Below, one piece after another: positions 17,991-31,800 of a stretch of DNA of 61,873 bases (the first letter of the stretch is position 1; each line of letters begins with the position of its first letter). The position numbers were made by a program, and so were the translations under genes. The notes beneath the pieces were generated by a model. The model was given only the letters and a program-made list of their open reading frames with translations, was not told the origin of the DNA and did not search any database. This stretch comes from Bacteroidales bacterium (GTDB taxonomy: Bacteria; Bacteroidota; Bacteroidia; Bacteroidales; UBA1715). The DNA lies in NCBI GenBank assembly GCA_017552705.1, contig JAFZOY010000083.1, forward strand, positions 1 to 61,873, given 5' to 3'.

Positions 17991-18662
17991 TCAGTAATTC
18001 TCGTTTGCAAACGCCACACAACGATTTAACAATTCTACCAAAGGATATGTTTTTTCAAACTCAGTCAACACAAAATCCAAGAAATCAGGAGCAACAACTT
18101 GCGCTTTTGTAATAGTTTGAACAACGTCAATGTCTTTTAATTTATAATAGTCGGAGAATTCATCCGCAGCATTCCAACCTTGCGGAACACGTTTCAATGC
18201 GGAGCTCCAATCAAGTTCAAATCCTTTGCACGCCCGTATTGCAGCATCAAAACCTCGCCCATTGCACATAATTTCCTCTCGAACACTTTTCAATGCCAGC
18301 GACGACGGCATATACAAACCCGACACCAACATACATTCCTGTTTGGGCTCTATATGCAAATAATATCCAGCATTGCCGCTCTTTTTTCCCTGTGGACAAA
18401 CATACACGCCCCAGTGGGTTTTGTACGGAGTCTTATCCAAAGAAAAACGTAAATCACGGTAAATGCGATACGTACAATCTTTTACTGTCAACCCAGCCAC
18501 AGCCTTATCGAATTTCGATAAACCAGCGATCATTTGCTCTGCGAACTGCTGTCCATCGGATAATGCGACTTTATACAAATCCTTATGAGCATCGAACCAC
18601 GGCTTATTATTGTTTTCCGATAGTTCCGATAGAAAATCCCAAATCCGTTGCAACGTTACCAT
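17991..18662 (-). CDS. DUF2461-family protein
   Basis: Conserved protein of unknown function found in bacteria and fungi. The opening LSELSENNNKPWFDAHKDLY and the YRIYRDLRFSLDKTPYKTHWG core are the family's recognisable segments; GLYMP follows. Start set at ATG 18662 (product MVTLQRIWDFL...). The longer open frame would run into the upstream gene, whose stop is at 18679. About 223 residues, the family norm. Last protein gene of the gyrB-side minus-strand run and 16 nt after the FAH-like gene. Confidence 0.85.
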   Translation of the reverse strand: MVTLQRIWDFLSELSENNNKPWFDAHKDLYKVALSDGQQFAEQMIAGLSKFDKAVAGLTVKDCTYRIYRDLRFSLDKTPYKTHWGVYVCPQGKKSGNAGYYLHIEPKQECMLVSGLYMPSSLALKSVREEIMCNGRGFDAAIRACKGFELDWSSALKRVPQGWNAADEFSDYYKLKDIDVVQTITKAQVVAPDFLDFVLTEFEKTYPLVELLNRCVAFANENY

Positions 18663-18678
18663 AATCCAATGCGTAATT

Positions 18679-19248
18679 TTATCGAATTGTACACGTAAGA
18701 AGTTGTTTTCCTTGCAACGACACATCAAACACATCGCCAACCTTGACTGCAACTGGCTGTTGCGTTAATGGCAAGAAAAACAAATCCCCGATTTTTACCG
18801 TAAAATATTTTGTGGAAACTGCCAACAAATCTGAAATCGAAGCAAATGATGATGCGTCAATTTCTATCGGTTTGCCATTCAACAATGCCGTAAATTCATA
18901 GTCCGCAGGCACTTCAACACGTTCATTACTGATGGCAAGCGATGCATCGAAACTACACGCTATATCAGTAGCAGTGCCGCATTGCCTGTTCCGCTCGATC
19001 ACATCGGCAGCCATAAACTTTATAGCACACCCCACTTCATTATAATAGCGATTAGTGAAACGTGGCTCCACACACTTACCTATCTTATTGAAGTGCAAAT
19101 AGATACCAACATACGCCACAATACGCTGTGAAAAATTCGGAATATAAAAATCATCATTGTTGCGAATCAGCGTTGAGTCGGGATAGCAAGCCATTGATTC
19201 GTCAACCGAACCGACAGAATGACCATATTCCAACGCAAGAATCTTCAT
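18679..19248 (-). CDS. FAH-fold protein lacking the metal site (probable pseudoenzyme)
   Basis: By overall pattern this is a fumarylacetoacetate hydrolase (FAH)-family protein: FYIPNFSQRI, RYYNEVGCAIKF, ISDLLAVSTKYFTVKIGDLFF and the ending VAVKVGDVFDVSLQGKQLLTCTIR follow the family's characteristic segments. True members bind Mg2+/Mn2+ through E-x-E and a later Asp. By manual alignment the E-x-E corresponds to Tyr46-Val47-Gly48, and the Asp of the DFTARD-like motif to Lys77. The N-terminal part is also short (189 aa in total). So the fold appears kept but the catalytic metal site lost. The frame is intact and it overlaps the exonuclease gene by 1 nt, which argues against decay. Family call fairly sure; loss of activity inferred. 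Confidence 0.7.
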   Translation of the reverse strand: MKILALEYGHSVGSVDESMACYPDSTLIRNNDDFYIPNFSQRIVAYVGIYLHFNKIGKCVEPRFTNRYYNEVGCAIKFMAADVIERNRQCGTATDIACSFDASLAISNERVEVPADYEFTALLNGKPIEIDASSFASISDLLAVSTKYFTVKIGDLFFLPLTQQPVAVKVGDVFDVSLQGKQLLTCTIR

Positions 19249-20015
19249 TATTTTCCAAACGAGCGCAACTTGATGGCTGTAATTACTTGTTTTGTGTTCG
19301 ACAGGAACTCACCATTCATCATCCAACTATAATAACTTGGATCTCTGCGGAATACATCAACGACCAACTGTCCTTTGTATTTTCCGAAATTAAACACTTC
19401 CTGTTTCTTATCGTTATAAATAATGCGGCCTGCAAAATCCACATTGTTGGTATGGTGTGTGTATTCACTTAAAAAATCCACATTATTCTGCATGTCAGGA
19501 TATTTATCCAACTGAGCCTGCAATACTTCATACGTTGCATACGTGTCGGCATCGGCGGCATGCGCGCCCTCCAAATCCTTTTCGCAATAAAACTTATATG
19601 CAGCAGAAAGTGTACGAGGTTCTTTTTTCAAATACAACACATGCACATCAACAAACTTACGTTTCGACCAATCGAAATTCACATTTGCACGCGAGAATTC
19701 CTCGGCAAGCAACGGCACATCAAATTTGTTGGAATTATAGCCGGCAATATCACAATCGTCAAGCATTTGGGCAATATCTTTTGCTATTTCCGAAAAATGC
19801 GGTTTATCCGCCACATCAGCATCGGTTATGTGATGAACCGCAGTAGCCGCTTCAGGAATCGGAATTCCCGGATTCACACGCCGCGTAATTGCAGTCTCGT
19901 CGCCATTTGGCATAACTTTCAATACAGAAATCTCAACGATTCTATCTTTTACAACATCAATTCCAGTTGTTTCCAAATCAAAGAAAGCAATTGGTCTATG
20001 TAATTGTAATTTCAT
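19248..20015 (-). CDS. DnaQ-like 3'-5' exonuclease (DEDDh)
   Basis: Exonuclease of the DNA polymerase III epsilon type. Exo I FFDLETTG (Asp13, Glu15), Exo II IAGYNSNKFDVPLL and Exo III GAHAADADTYAT with His and Asp form a complete two-metal DEDDh site. After about residue 180 a small C-terminal domain (VFNFGKYKGQLVVDVF...YYSWMMNGEF) resembles that in exodeoxyribonuclease X-like proteins. It may be a proofreading subunit or a repair exonuclease; the gene neighbour dnaN fits either. A strong dnaN terminator ends only about 18 nt upstream of its ATG. Stop overlaps the next start by 1 nt. Confidence 0.88.
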   Translation of the reverse strand: MKLQLHRPIAFFDLETTGIDVVKDRIVEISVLKVMPNGDETAITRRVNPGIPIPEAATAVHHITDADVADKPHFSEIAKDIAQMLDDCDIAGYNSNKFDVPLLAEEFSRANVNFDWSKRKFVDVHVLYLKKEPRTLSAAYKFYCEKDLEGAHAADADTYATYEVLQAQLDKYPDMQNNVDFLSEYTHHTNNVDFAGRIIYNDKKQEVFNFGKYKGQLVVDVFRRDPSYYSWMMNGEFLSNTKQVITAIKLRSFGK

Positions 20016-20025
20016 ATTCGTACTA

Positions 20026-20057
20026 AATAAAAAGAGTGGTTATTATCTAACCACTCT
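20026..20057 (-). terminator. Terminator between dnaN and the exonuclease gene
   Basis: Perfect 10-bp stem on the minus strand (20057-20048 with 20042-20033), 5-nt loop, then a T-rich tract. It ends directly before the exonuclease start, so it may act as an attenuator and not a full stop. Confidence 0.8.
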
Positions 20058-20078
20058 TCGATTCACAAATTCGATATT

Positions 20079-21200
20079 TTAGATCAACATTGGCATTAAC
20101 AACATCAACACGTCTTCGTTTTCATCTTCCTTGTCAACAGGAATGATTAAACCAGCGCGTGATGGGTCAGACATTTCAAGGCTAACATCTTCACTATTGA
20201 TATTATCCAAAATCGTCAACAAGAACTTAGATTTGAAACCAATTTGAATATCTTCACCTTCGTAACGGCAATTCAGTTCTTCTTTTGCGGAACTTGCATA
20301 GTCGATATTTTGGGCAGAAATCAACAAGCGTGTACCCGACATCTCCAAACGAGCCAAATTGTTTGCTGGATTTGAGAAGAACGCTACTCGACGAAGTTTC
20401 TTGTAGAATTCATCTTTATTCACAAACAAAACATTTGGATTTTCCGTTGGAATAACCGCTTTGTAATTTGGATATCTACCTTCAATCAAACGGCAGTTCA
20501 TAACGTATGAACTCATCGTTATAACCACCTGTTTTTCATCAAATTCCACTTGAACATCACTATTTTCCTTTGCCAAAATACCTTTCAAAATATTTGCAGG
20601 CTTTTTTGGGAAAATGAACGATGCCTCGTTTTCAGACTTAACATCTGTACGAGTGTAGCGAGCCAATTTATGAGAATCGGTGGCAACCAAACGAAGATGT
20701 TCTTGCGTCAATTCAAACAAAATACCTGTAAGAATTGGACGGGAATCCTCATCGGATGTTGCAAATGCTGTGCTTGCAAGACCTTTCTGCAACACATCTG
20801 ATGCGATAGTAAACGATGATTTCGTATCAGCGAGCGGTTGGTTCGAAGGAAAATCCTCGCCACTCGTTCCCGCAATGCTATATTTACCACTTGCCGAAAG
20901 AATATCAATTTTGTAGTTCGTTAAGTCAACTTTGAATGTCAATGGTTCGTCGGCAAACAAGCCCAACATATCAGTCAATCGTTTTGCCTCAATGGCTACG
21001 ATACCACTACCATTCACATTTTCCAACTGCAATTTGGTTTCCAAACGTGTTTCCAAATCCGAAGCTTCTATTTTCAAAGTGTTACCGTCCAATGTGAACA
21101 AGAAATTGTCCAAAATCGGCATAGTATTCTTAGAATTGATAACACCTTTGATTGTGTTCAGTTGACTTAGCAAGTCTGATGTTGAAACTATAAATTCCAT
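20079..21200 (-). CDS. dnaN: DNA polymerase III beta subunit (sliding clamp)
   Basis: Ring-shaped processivity clamp that tethers DNA polymerases and repair proteins to DNA. 373 residues with the three-repeat clamp layout. Segments such as IKGVINSKNTMPILDNFLF near the start, FATSDEDSRPILTGILFEL in the centre and the hydrophobic ending EDVLMLLMPMLI, which closes with the typical clamp C-terminus, support the call. It lies 28 nt downstream of gyrB on the same strand, so the two replication genes are likely co-transcribed; a strong terminator follows. Confidence 0.97.
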   Translation of the reverse strand: MEFIVSTSDLLSQLNTIKGVINSKNTMPILDNFLFTLDGNTLKIEASDLETRLETKLQLENVNGSGIVAIEAKRLTDMLGLFADEPLTFKVDLTNYKIDILSASGKYSIAGTSGEDFPSNQPLADTKSSFTIASDVLQKGLASTAFATSDEDSRPILTGILFELTQEHLRLVATDSHKLARYTRTDVKSENEASFIFPKKPANILKGILAKENSDVQVEFDEKQVVITMSSYVMNCRLIEGRYPNYKAVIPTENPNVLFVNKDEFYKKLRRVAFFSNPANNLARLEMSGTRLLISAQNIDYASSAKEELNCRYEGEDIQIGFKSKFLLTILDNINSEDVSLEMSDPSRAGLIIPVDKEDENEDVLMLLMPMLI

Positions 21201-21228
21201 TATTTTAGATTTTTGTGATTACTTACTT

Positions 21229-23368
<2,140 letters not shown>

Positions 23369-23959
23369 TCAGAATTTCACGGCCAAATATAGGCTTGATT
23401 CATTCAAAGAAATATTCGGATAAAACGACACATTTGATTCCGCTGATTTGTTGTTTCGTTTTTCCTGAATTTTCGACACTGTTTGTATGCCAATTCTCGC
23501 CGAGAGCACGCCAAACAATGCCCCCGCTCCTACATCCCATATATAGTGCCGTTTATGATAAACTCTCGACAAACCAACCGCTGTTGCCAAGCCATACGCA
23601 CCCACGCCCCACCAGGTCCCGTATTCGTATCGAACTAATTCAGCCCCATTGAACGCCGTCGCCGTATGTCCCGAAGGAAACGAATTATGCGCCCTGCCAT
23701 CGGGACGTTCTTCATCAACAACATATTTCAATGATTTCACAATCACTCCCTCCGAAACAAGTGCACCGCCGATTCTGAGAGCACGAACGCCAAATGTATC
23801 GTGTGATTCTAACCCCGTACAACCAAGAAAACCTGCCGTTAACAGAGGAACATACTGTCCGTACGTTTCCCAATACGAATACTCCGACCGTTGGGCATTG
23901 CACACCAATTGGGTGCATAGCAATAAAAATCCGAGTGCAAGCAACGGTAATTTTCGCAT
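23369..23959 (-). CDS. PAP2-family membrane phosphatase
   Basis: Lipid phosphatase of the PAP2/acid-phosphatase superfamily. The tripartite active site is complete: KYVVDEERP (K-x6-RP), PSGH, and SRVYHKRHYIWD (SR-x5-H-x3-D). An N-terminal signal or membrane segment MRKLPLLALGFLLLC precedes it. Start set at ATG 23959, 6 nt after the porin stop; an in-frame TTG two codons upstream overlaps that gene. Likely substrates are undecaprenyl pyrophosphate, phosphatidate or lipid A phosphates; the sequence alone does not tell. It ends the pdxA-ruvA-sprA-porin transcription unit. Confidence 0.92.
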   Translation of the reverse strand: MRKLPLLALGFLLLCTQLVCNAQRSEYSYWETYGQYVPLLTAGFLGCTGLESHDTFGVRALRIGGALVSEGVIVKSLKYVVDEERPDGRAHNSFPSGHTATAFNGAELVRYEYGTWWGVGAYGLATAVGLSRVYHKRHYIWDVGAGALFGVLSARIGIQTVSKIQEKRNNKSAESNVSFYPNISLNESSLYLAVKF

Positions 23960-23965
23960 TTTCAA

Positions 23966-25837
23966 TTAGTTATAGAACATCCACGACAAGCCAAACGAAA
24001 TAGAGCCTTTCGTTTGCGGATAGCCAGCTATTGGATAATCTTGTCCTTTCAGCAACGAATAAAAGTCAGTGTATTTCACATACAACCGTATTGGCTTGTA
24101 TTTGAGCGATGCGAACACATTCATAATCGGGAAACCGCCATATTTGTATATTGACTGCGGTAAAAATGTTCCTAACGAAGCGTCGTATATTGGTGTATTA
24201 TAAGCTGGATAATACAACATATCGGCCCCCAACTGCACTTGTATCAATTTACGCAAAAATTTGCCTTGAAATGCCAAGGAATTGTATGTCGCCCATTTCG
24301 GAAATTCCTGTGTACCAACTGAAATATCTTGGTAAATCAAGCCATTGCGCATTAGAATATGCCAAAATCGAGTGGTTTTCATCAGTTTGGCGGTAAATGC
24401 ATACCCAGAGCCATCGGCTTGGGACAACACCCCGTTTTCGTCAAACGAGATATAATTTTGAAGCTGATAATAATGCACGTTCGCCTCTACATTTCCAAAC
24501 GAAGTTGAAAAATCAGCGAACATATCATGAATTTTCACTTCGCTAAAATCATTGTGCCACAAATAGTTATTTGTTTCATAATCCTGATATTCATCAGGAG
24601 GGGTATCGTTGGAATAATCCTGTCCAAGAAGAATGAAGCTTTCTTTCTTATTGATTGTAAACGACTTGGAAAGTTCTGTCGAAAACGAGAAATTATTTTT
24701 TTCTTCGCCATTGAAATAATACGCATGCCGGTGCGACACATGAATTTCGTGCGGGAGCGAAATGTCAAACAGGCCTTCATAATGCTGCGAGCGGTCAAAA
24801 TATTCAGGGATATTGTAGTCGTAGTCGAAAAACCGTGACGATGTGTATTCTGTAGCCAAGGCAAAATTTGCCACTATGTGGACTTTCTTAATCGAACGTT
24901 GAAATTCCATGAACAGCGCCCAATTCAAGTTTTTGCAGAAAAGTGTGTCGTGTGTGGCCGTTGAGTCGTAATACACATGACGGTAAAAGGCAGTGTCTGG
25001 ATTTACGTCAGAATAGAAACGCTTGATTGATGAGTAGTGCATTCTATAGCCAAAAGCATTTTTATAGCGCATCAAATCGAGCGATAGACTGTCTTCCTTC
25101 GGTTTCCGTCCGAGATTCCATTTCTGCATAAAATCCAAATCATGGTATTTCAGTTCCGAAGCCGCCCGTGGATATTTCATACGGAGCATTTTTTCGTAGT
25201 GCAACAATGAATCTGCGGCAATACCGCCATTTTCTTGCCGATTGATGGAATTATACGCATATTTGAAAACGGTGGTGAATCGAGGTCCATAATACGAAAT
25301 CCATGGTGTCACATGTCGTCCCTTAATAGCCTGATTATCATACTCTCCGATTTTTCTGTAATAGTTCAAATCGAACCCGACATTTGCGTATTTGTTGATA
25401 TTTTGCGTATGCGTGAATTTTCCCGATTGTTCGCTATTCATACCTTGCGAATAACACAAATTAGAATACGGCTTTTGCGCCGTATAATCACTCATTTTAT
25501 CGGTGGTCACTATGGATTTTTCGTATGGGCGCAACGAAAAATGTTCGTCAAGATACGGATTCACAAGCAAAGAGAACGATGGCGAAGCATACCCCGCTAT
25601 ATCAACCGAGAAATCAGCGATACTTCCGTTTGGTTCGTACAAATAGAAGAAATCCATGGTTGTATCGATTGTTTCCCGATAGCGTTCGGTGTGCGTGATA
25701 TTATATTGCCATTTGATTATATCCTTCACTACCTCCTCTTTAGTGGTGTCGGCAGGTTCGTTGGTTGCCATTGCCGAGGAACAGCTCATTAGCAACTGTA
25801 AGAATATCAATCCAATATATGTAATTCTACGTATCAT
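23966..25837 (-). CDS. Putative outer-membrane porin (Bacteroidota family)
   Basis: 623 residues with an N-terminal export signal (IRRITYIGLIFLQLLMSCSSAMA). The signal contains a lipobox-like LMSC, so lipid modification cannot be excluded. The rest consists of many alternating amphipathic strands, rich in Tyr, Phe and Asn, ending GSISFGLSWMFYN with a terminal aromatic, as expected of a beta-barrel recognised by BAM. The overall pattern fits the 'putative porin' family usually annotated next to sprA in Bacteroidota. Gap to sprA is 14 nt. Substrate unknown; a role connected to SprA is possible but not shown. Confidence 0.75.
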   Translation of the reverse strand: MIRRITYIGLIFLQLLMSCSSAMATNEPADTTKEEVVKDIIKWQYNITHTERYRETIDTTMDFFYLYEPNGSIADFSVDIAGYASPSFSLLVNPYLDEHFSLRPYEKSIVTTDKMSDYTAQKPYSNLCYSQGMNSEQSGKFTHTQNINKYANVGFDLNYYRKIGEYDNQAIKGRHVTPWISYYGPRFTTVFKYAYNSINRQENGGIAADSLLHYEKMLRMKYPRAASELKYHDLDFMQKWNLGRKPKEDSLSLDLMRYKNAFGYRMHYSSIKRFYSDVNPDTAFYRHVYYDSTATHDTLFCKNLNWALFMEFQRSIKKVHIVANFALATEYTSSRFFDYDYNIPEYFDRSQHYEGLFDISLPHEIHVSHRHAYYFNGEEKNNFSFSTELSKSFTINKKESFILLGQDYSNDTPPDEYQDYETNNYLWHNDFSEVKIHDMFADFSTSFGNVEANVHYYQLQNYISFDENGVLSQADGSGYAFTAKLMKTTRFWHILMRNGLIYQDISVGTQEFPKWATYNSLAFQGKFLRKLIQVQLGADMLYYPAYNTPIYDASLGTFLPQSIYKYGGFPIMNVFASLKYKPIRLYVKYTDFYSLLKGQDYPIAGYPQTKGSISFGLSWMFYN

Positions 25838-25851
25838 TCCGTTTATTCATT

Positions 25852-28800
25852 TTACATCAACGAGAATCGCAAATTAACTCCACCCGATGTGGTTGACGTT
25901 CGATAACCATTCGTAAGTGGTTGATTCATTGTATATTCCAAATACACTCTCATTGTAATTCTTTGACTTAGCATATACTCCGCATACGTTTTCAACGCAT
26001 ACGATTTTGTTCCCGATATTTTTCTCGTAATATCTTCCGCAATATTACGACGAATTGTTTGATTATCACGAATTGAAAAGTCCAAACGTACGGTTAAATC
26101 ATTTTCAAAATGATGACTGCCCCCCGAAGTCTTCACATTCACCTTGAAATCCTCGAACACATATCCTGCTCCTACAACATACTCAAAATTAGAAACTTCC
26201 GATATTTCAGTATTGGTAAACGACAACGTTACGGTTCTGTTTCTACGGACCTCGAATTTTGCAGTTAAATTACTCTTCAACTTAGAATCGAAGCCAATCA
26301 ACGGACTGAGTCGTTCGGATATGCTCACCGTCGACACATCATAATCTGGTGAAACGTACAACGAACCATCTATCGGATCTACATAAAAATCTTCGTCATA
26401 AATAGTTGCAGATGAGAATGTTTCATACGAGCCCAAACTATATGTTGATGTGTATGCGTGATTGATATTCACCGTTTTGAAGTATTCCTTGAAGAACGGT
26501 AATTTCGACAAGCCATTGTAGGTCATTTTCCAGTTCAACGCACGAAGGAAATTTTTGAAACTCGACATCATTGGGATAAAATACGTGTCAATCGGCACAT
26601 TATCAACAGATTGACCTGTATATGCGGCATAGAATGCCGGAATCAACACATCCTGCGACATTTCATTATACAAAACAGGGAAACCGCTTTCTATATCGGT
26701 TTCGTATACCGAACCCAAACTTGCACGGGCCAAACGATGCGCTATAGTGAGACGATTTTTCTTGAACCGTTCATACGCCTTGTCTGAATTAAACGCCGAA
26801 GCCATTGTGTTACATGATATTGAGAAATTACCCGTAGTAAGACGGTTTTTCTCGTTTTCTTCGGCATCGCCCCACAAATATTTTGAATAATTGTGTGAAT
26901 ATGCCCTATCGGCCGACAAGGTAACTTTCATATTCTTAACAGGCTCCAATGATGACTGGATTCTTAATTTGTTTGAATATGTATATTTCAACTTATCGCT
27001 GATGTAATCATTGTCAACAAGCCATTGGTCGGTTGTTAGATGCGACTCCAAATCGTCGGGAACCAAACCAATCACATACCCGAATCCTGGAACTGCCGAA
27101 CTTGTGAATGGTTTATACATGCCAAAAACTTGACTATCATACTTATAACCCGGCACAAAACATCCTTCCGACTGCGAATAATTTATTGTTGCTGTTTTGA
27201 ACATCATCAACGTATTGACAACTTGGTCGGTTGCACGCGTCAATGGGGTTTGTTCCACATCTTTTTTACCAACAATAGTGACTTTACCCTTCTCCACCTC
27301 ATTCTTACAAGTGATTTGCACTTTTTTAGCCGATAGAATCTTTGTCTCCGACGGAACCAAACGTCCATCTTCATCAAGCACTGTTACTTTCACATCGGTT
27401 GTGCCAAGTTTATGGTTGATGTAAATCACATTATCATCGTCGGTCTTCACATTTGATTTTGTGAATTTCACCGTTTCCTTACGTTTCTGGTTTGTGTTTT
27501 TCTTGTTGGTATTATTATTGGTTTGTTTCATACGTTTTTGTACACCAGCAAGATATTTTGACTTGCTGTACAGCTTCGTGAAGTTGAACGTTTCATCAAT
27601 TGTGTGTGTACCCGAATTGGTGATAGTGTTTCCATAATCCAAATCATCGTTTGTTTCGGTACCCATCTGCCAATTGTACGAGCCAGAATATTTATAATTC
27701 GTTGTTGTCCAATCTAATGCGGAAATTTTATTGATAGGAACCTGCCATGTTAAGTTCCATTTCTGGTTGAATTCCATATTTTCGCCGAACGTTTTTGCAC
27801 TGTTCCAAACCTCGCGTTTGTATTCTCGCCAAACTTCCTCGTCGGTTTTGTCAATCACACCGGAAGGTTCGTTCAAACGGGAATCGTTCGTCGCATTGTA
27901 CGACAATTTCAAACCTTTCGAAATCGGATAATTCACACTATACGTCCTATGCCAATAAAGCCATTTGCTTGCAGTTTTCGGCAGTTCAAAATTATATGCT
28001 GAAAGATTTCGCCGCTGTTGTTCCTTATAGGTTCTATCCCACTCGCTCTTAAACGACACACTTGCAGGCAACAAGTAGAAATTGAATTCTTTTATCAGCT
28101 TGATTTTGTTTGACTTAAATGGCTGATAATTTTTCGGGCGCATATTGTAACTATAATTAAACGCCACTTTATATTGATGTTTGTAATTCAACTGATAATC
28201 AACATCATGCGAGCGATAACGATTATAGGCAAACGTTCCCGAGAAATTAGAAATATTGAACGGATGCTGTTTTTTCGGAGTCCGTGCAATTTTCACATTC
28301 GTAAAGTTATAGCTGAAATTTTGGTTGAATTCCTGTGCAATGTTCAACAACGAATCACGTTCGCGTTTTGTAGTGAAATTCGACAAAGAACGCGACAATG
28401 TCACATCAGGGTTTGTCGGGTCATATTGTGGTGTGATGTAGGTTTCAGACAAATCCACATAGAACGGCAAAAATAATTTCCACGATTCAGGGAAAAATTT
28501 ATGCAGAGCGACATTCGACGCCACATCGTATTGATATAAATTCTCGGTACTCCGCTCAAATACTTTTTGATCAACACTACCAAAGCCTGGTTTGCTGATT
28601 TTTCCAGCCAACGAAACGGTAGCAAAATCCGCAAACGTCGTTCGGACAGTACCTACCGTTGCCCAACCACTTTTATCGTTCATGTCGGTCAAACGCAATT
28701 CATTAAACCACACGATACCCGATTTTTTCAAACCATCATCATCAGGATTCGACGATTTCTTCTTTCGGTTACGCACACCGAGCATTACCGTGCGGACATT

Positions 28801-31800
28801 TCCTGTATTCGGATTACCCTTGATACTCACACGATTATTACCATGAGATATGCTATACAAATGATAGGTTTCCAAATCTGGCATTATGCCGTCGTTTATC
28901 ATCTTGTTACGTTCCATCTTCAACTCGGTAAGTACCTCCAACGGCAACGAAATCTTGTTATCTTCCGGCCACACAATTAAACGGTCGCTTGTGCTACTGT
29001 TGTTATAACGTCCGGCGCCTTCAGGCAAATGCGGGGTAAGTTTCAACGGAAGTTCGTATTCATAATAGTTGTCAACATAATCAGAACCAATTCTGATAAA
29101 CGCATACAAATCGCCATCATCGAGCATATCTTCCTCATCAATCAACGCCTCAGCATGGATATACATTTCCAACGCACCAAATTGACGTAAATCCTTATTT
29201 ACACGTTTATAAATTGCCTTAGAATTTCCATCTTCCAAATCAATCACCTTCATTGACAAAGCAGATTCGTTCAATTCCTCCATCGTAGTGCTGGTAGGGT
29301 CAATCACACGGTCAACACCAGGAGGCAACACGTAATTGATTGGCACTCTTGAACTATTTTCTTCAATGTTCACATTGGAAATATCAACTTTTGAATCAGA
29401 GAACAAGTCATACTCGCCCGATTCAAACAGAGCCTCGTCGTACACACGCCAGTTGCTATAAACCAACGAAAGCTCCGCGATACGGAGCACTATTGAATCC
29501 TCGAAATTGCGCAAAAACATACGCATAGTTGTAATGTCGCGGAAATCGGAGATGTTGCCAATCCGCTCACGGTCATCGGATTTGATAGGAATTTTGAATT
29601 GATACCACGTTGCCTGCGTTTGATAATTATCGTTGTTTACGACCTCGGTCAACACATCTTCAATATAATTTTTTCCAACCACCATATCCTTCGGACGGAG
29701 ACTGATATGATATTGATAATACGCCTCCGTTTCCTGCAACGTATTATCTTGGTTTAAGTCCTCAATATCAGGTTTATACGTTGCCAGACCCTGATTTGTT
29801 CCCGAAGGTGAATTGTTGTCGGTTCCATTGTAATAGCGATAACGCCACACAATATCCTTTTCTTCGCCACGATTGCTCAAATACGACGAAAAATTATCGT
29901 GCGACGGGTCGTTGTAGAATGTTTCGTACACTTCGGGAGTCACGATTTCCTTAACTTCTTTCAAATATTGGGAGAAAAAGCGCTGTTCCGCCATATCGCT
30001 CAACCCATCGAGACCAACATCCTGCACCTCACGTTCGATGTCGCTACTGAAACCTGTTTCAACTATTGAATAATTCGGAACTTTACCCCACACCGTTTCG
30101 TCAAGACGGGAATTGTCGTTCACCATACCATTCTCAGCGGATTTTCTTCCATCGCGAAGCACATCCTCCGACATTCGTCCGATGTTGATATAAAAATCAC
30201 CGCCAGCATGCTGACCTTCTTCATCGGCAACAAACGGATCCATCATCCAGAATTCGATGTATTCCACGTTGTTTTCTTCGAAATCGGTGGTTGTGAGCGA
30301 CTGCATAATACCACCCCAACGAGATTTCGGGTCAAGCAATCGTCCATTAGCATCCAAACCTGCCGAAATACCTGCACGGCCCTTGGTGTCGTAATTGTAC
30401 GGTCCTCGCTCCGATGGATAATACGCAATGTTCAACAACGTCATCGGTACATCTTCGTATGTTGTCAAATCACGATTCGGGAACAAGTTCGACTGATATA
30501 CGGTTCTTGAAAACTGCTCAGCCTGAACAGATTTGCTCACTGGCGAACTCCGTTCGTAAAACGACGTGTTGATATTGTACCACGAAATTAAAGCTTTGTT
30601 GTAGTTGAACGCCAAATCGTTGACCAACGAGGCTTCGGGGAACATTGACTTTTGTCCTTGCGGCGTACTTGCCAATCGCCACGATGTTGGTTCTTTCAAA
30701 TACAAACGTCCTTCCGAACTTTCAAAATCGTCAATAGAAACCGCATTCGAGATATGTTTCGACTGACCGGGCAGCAATTGCGCAAACTCAGCAGAAGCCT
30801 CCACATACGAATTTTCCTTGGTATCAATCAATGGAATTTTATCAACCAATTTTGTCAAGAACATTGATTCCGTGGAATAGCGTGCGTCAACGCCCCAAAT
30901 TGTGTTACATATCGGATATTCCTCAAAACCGACCTTTCGAACCGAAGGAACTTCGGAAAGATGAATCAACGTTCCACCAAAACTAATGTTGTCATTATAG
31001 CGATATTCAGCCCGAGAACCCATATACGTTTTCGTTGTAGTACTGAACAACGGGTCGTTTTCGTAAGTGATGTTGATAGTTGACCCCGACTCCAGAATTC
31101 CCGCATTGATAATAGAAACTGTTCCCGAAGCATAATCCACCGTATAATCGGAGCCTTCGACCAAAGTCAAACCACCACACATGATTTTTACGGATTTCAC
31201 CTGCGTGGTATTCAACGAAATTTCCGACGAGACACTTGATTTATACGAACCCTTCAGTATGAATTTATTCTTCTCTGCAACCTGCCGTGCGGCACTCTGC
31301 GTAGAGTCATACAATTCCTTATACACATATTTTCCCGAGATATTCGAATCATTGATTTTTTCTTCCAACGACTTACCAAATGGTTCAAGCACAGGGAAAT
31401 AGATTAATCCTCGGGCAGATTTTATTGTAACACCTTCCACAAAGTCGAACAAACCATCGGAATATGGTTGCAAATCTGAAGAAAGGTTATCCAAATTCAG
31501 TACGGAAATCAAACTTTCTCCTTTTACGGAACCTTCCGACAAATATGGTGTTGGCGAACCTGTTCTATCGTCCTGATACAACACATCGAGCACGAAATCC
31601 TCTTTGCTAATTTGATATGCGCCAATAGAATACACATTCTTCATCATCAAATTCCAGTTGTTGTATTCCGGATTCGACTGTGTCCCTTTCAACAATTTCA
31701 CAATCAGCACATCGGGATGTTCAATACCATCGCTGGTAAATTCTCCGACTTGGTACACCTTGCCTTTATACTCGTACTCGTACGCCACAGCCAGAACTTT

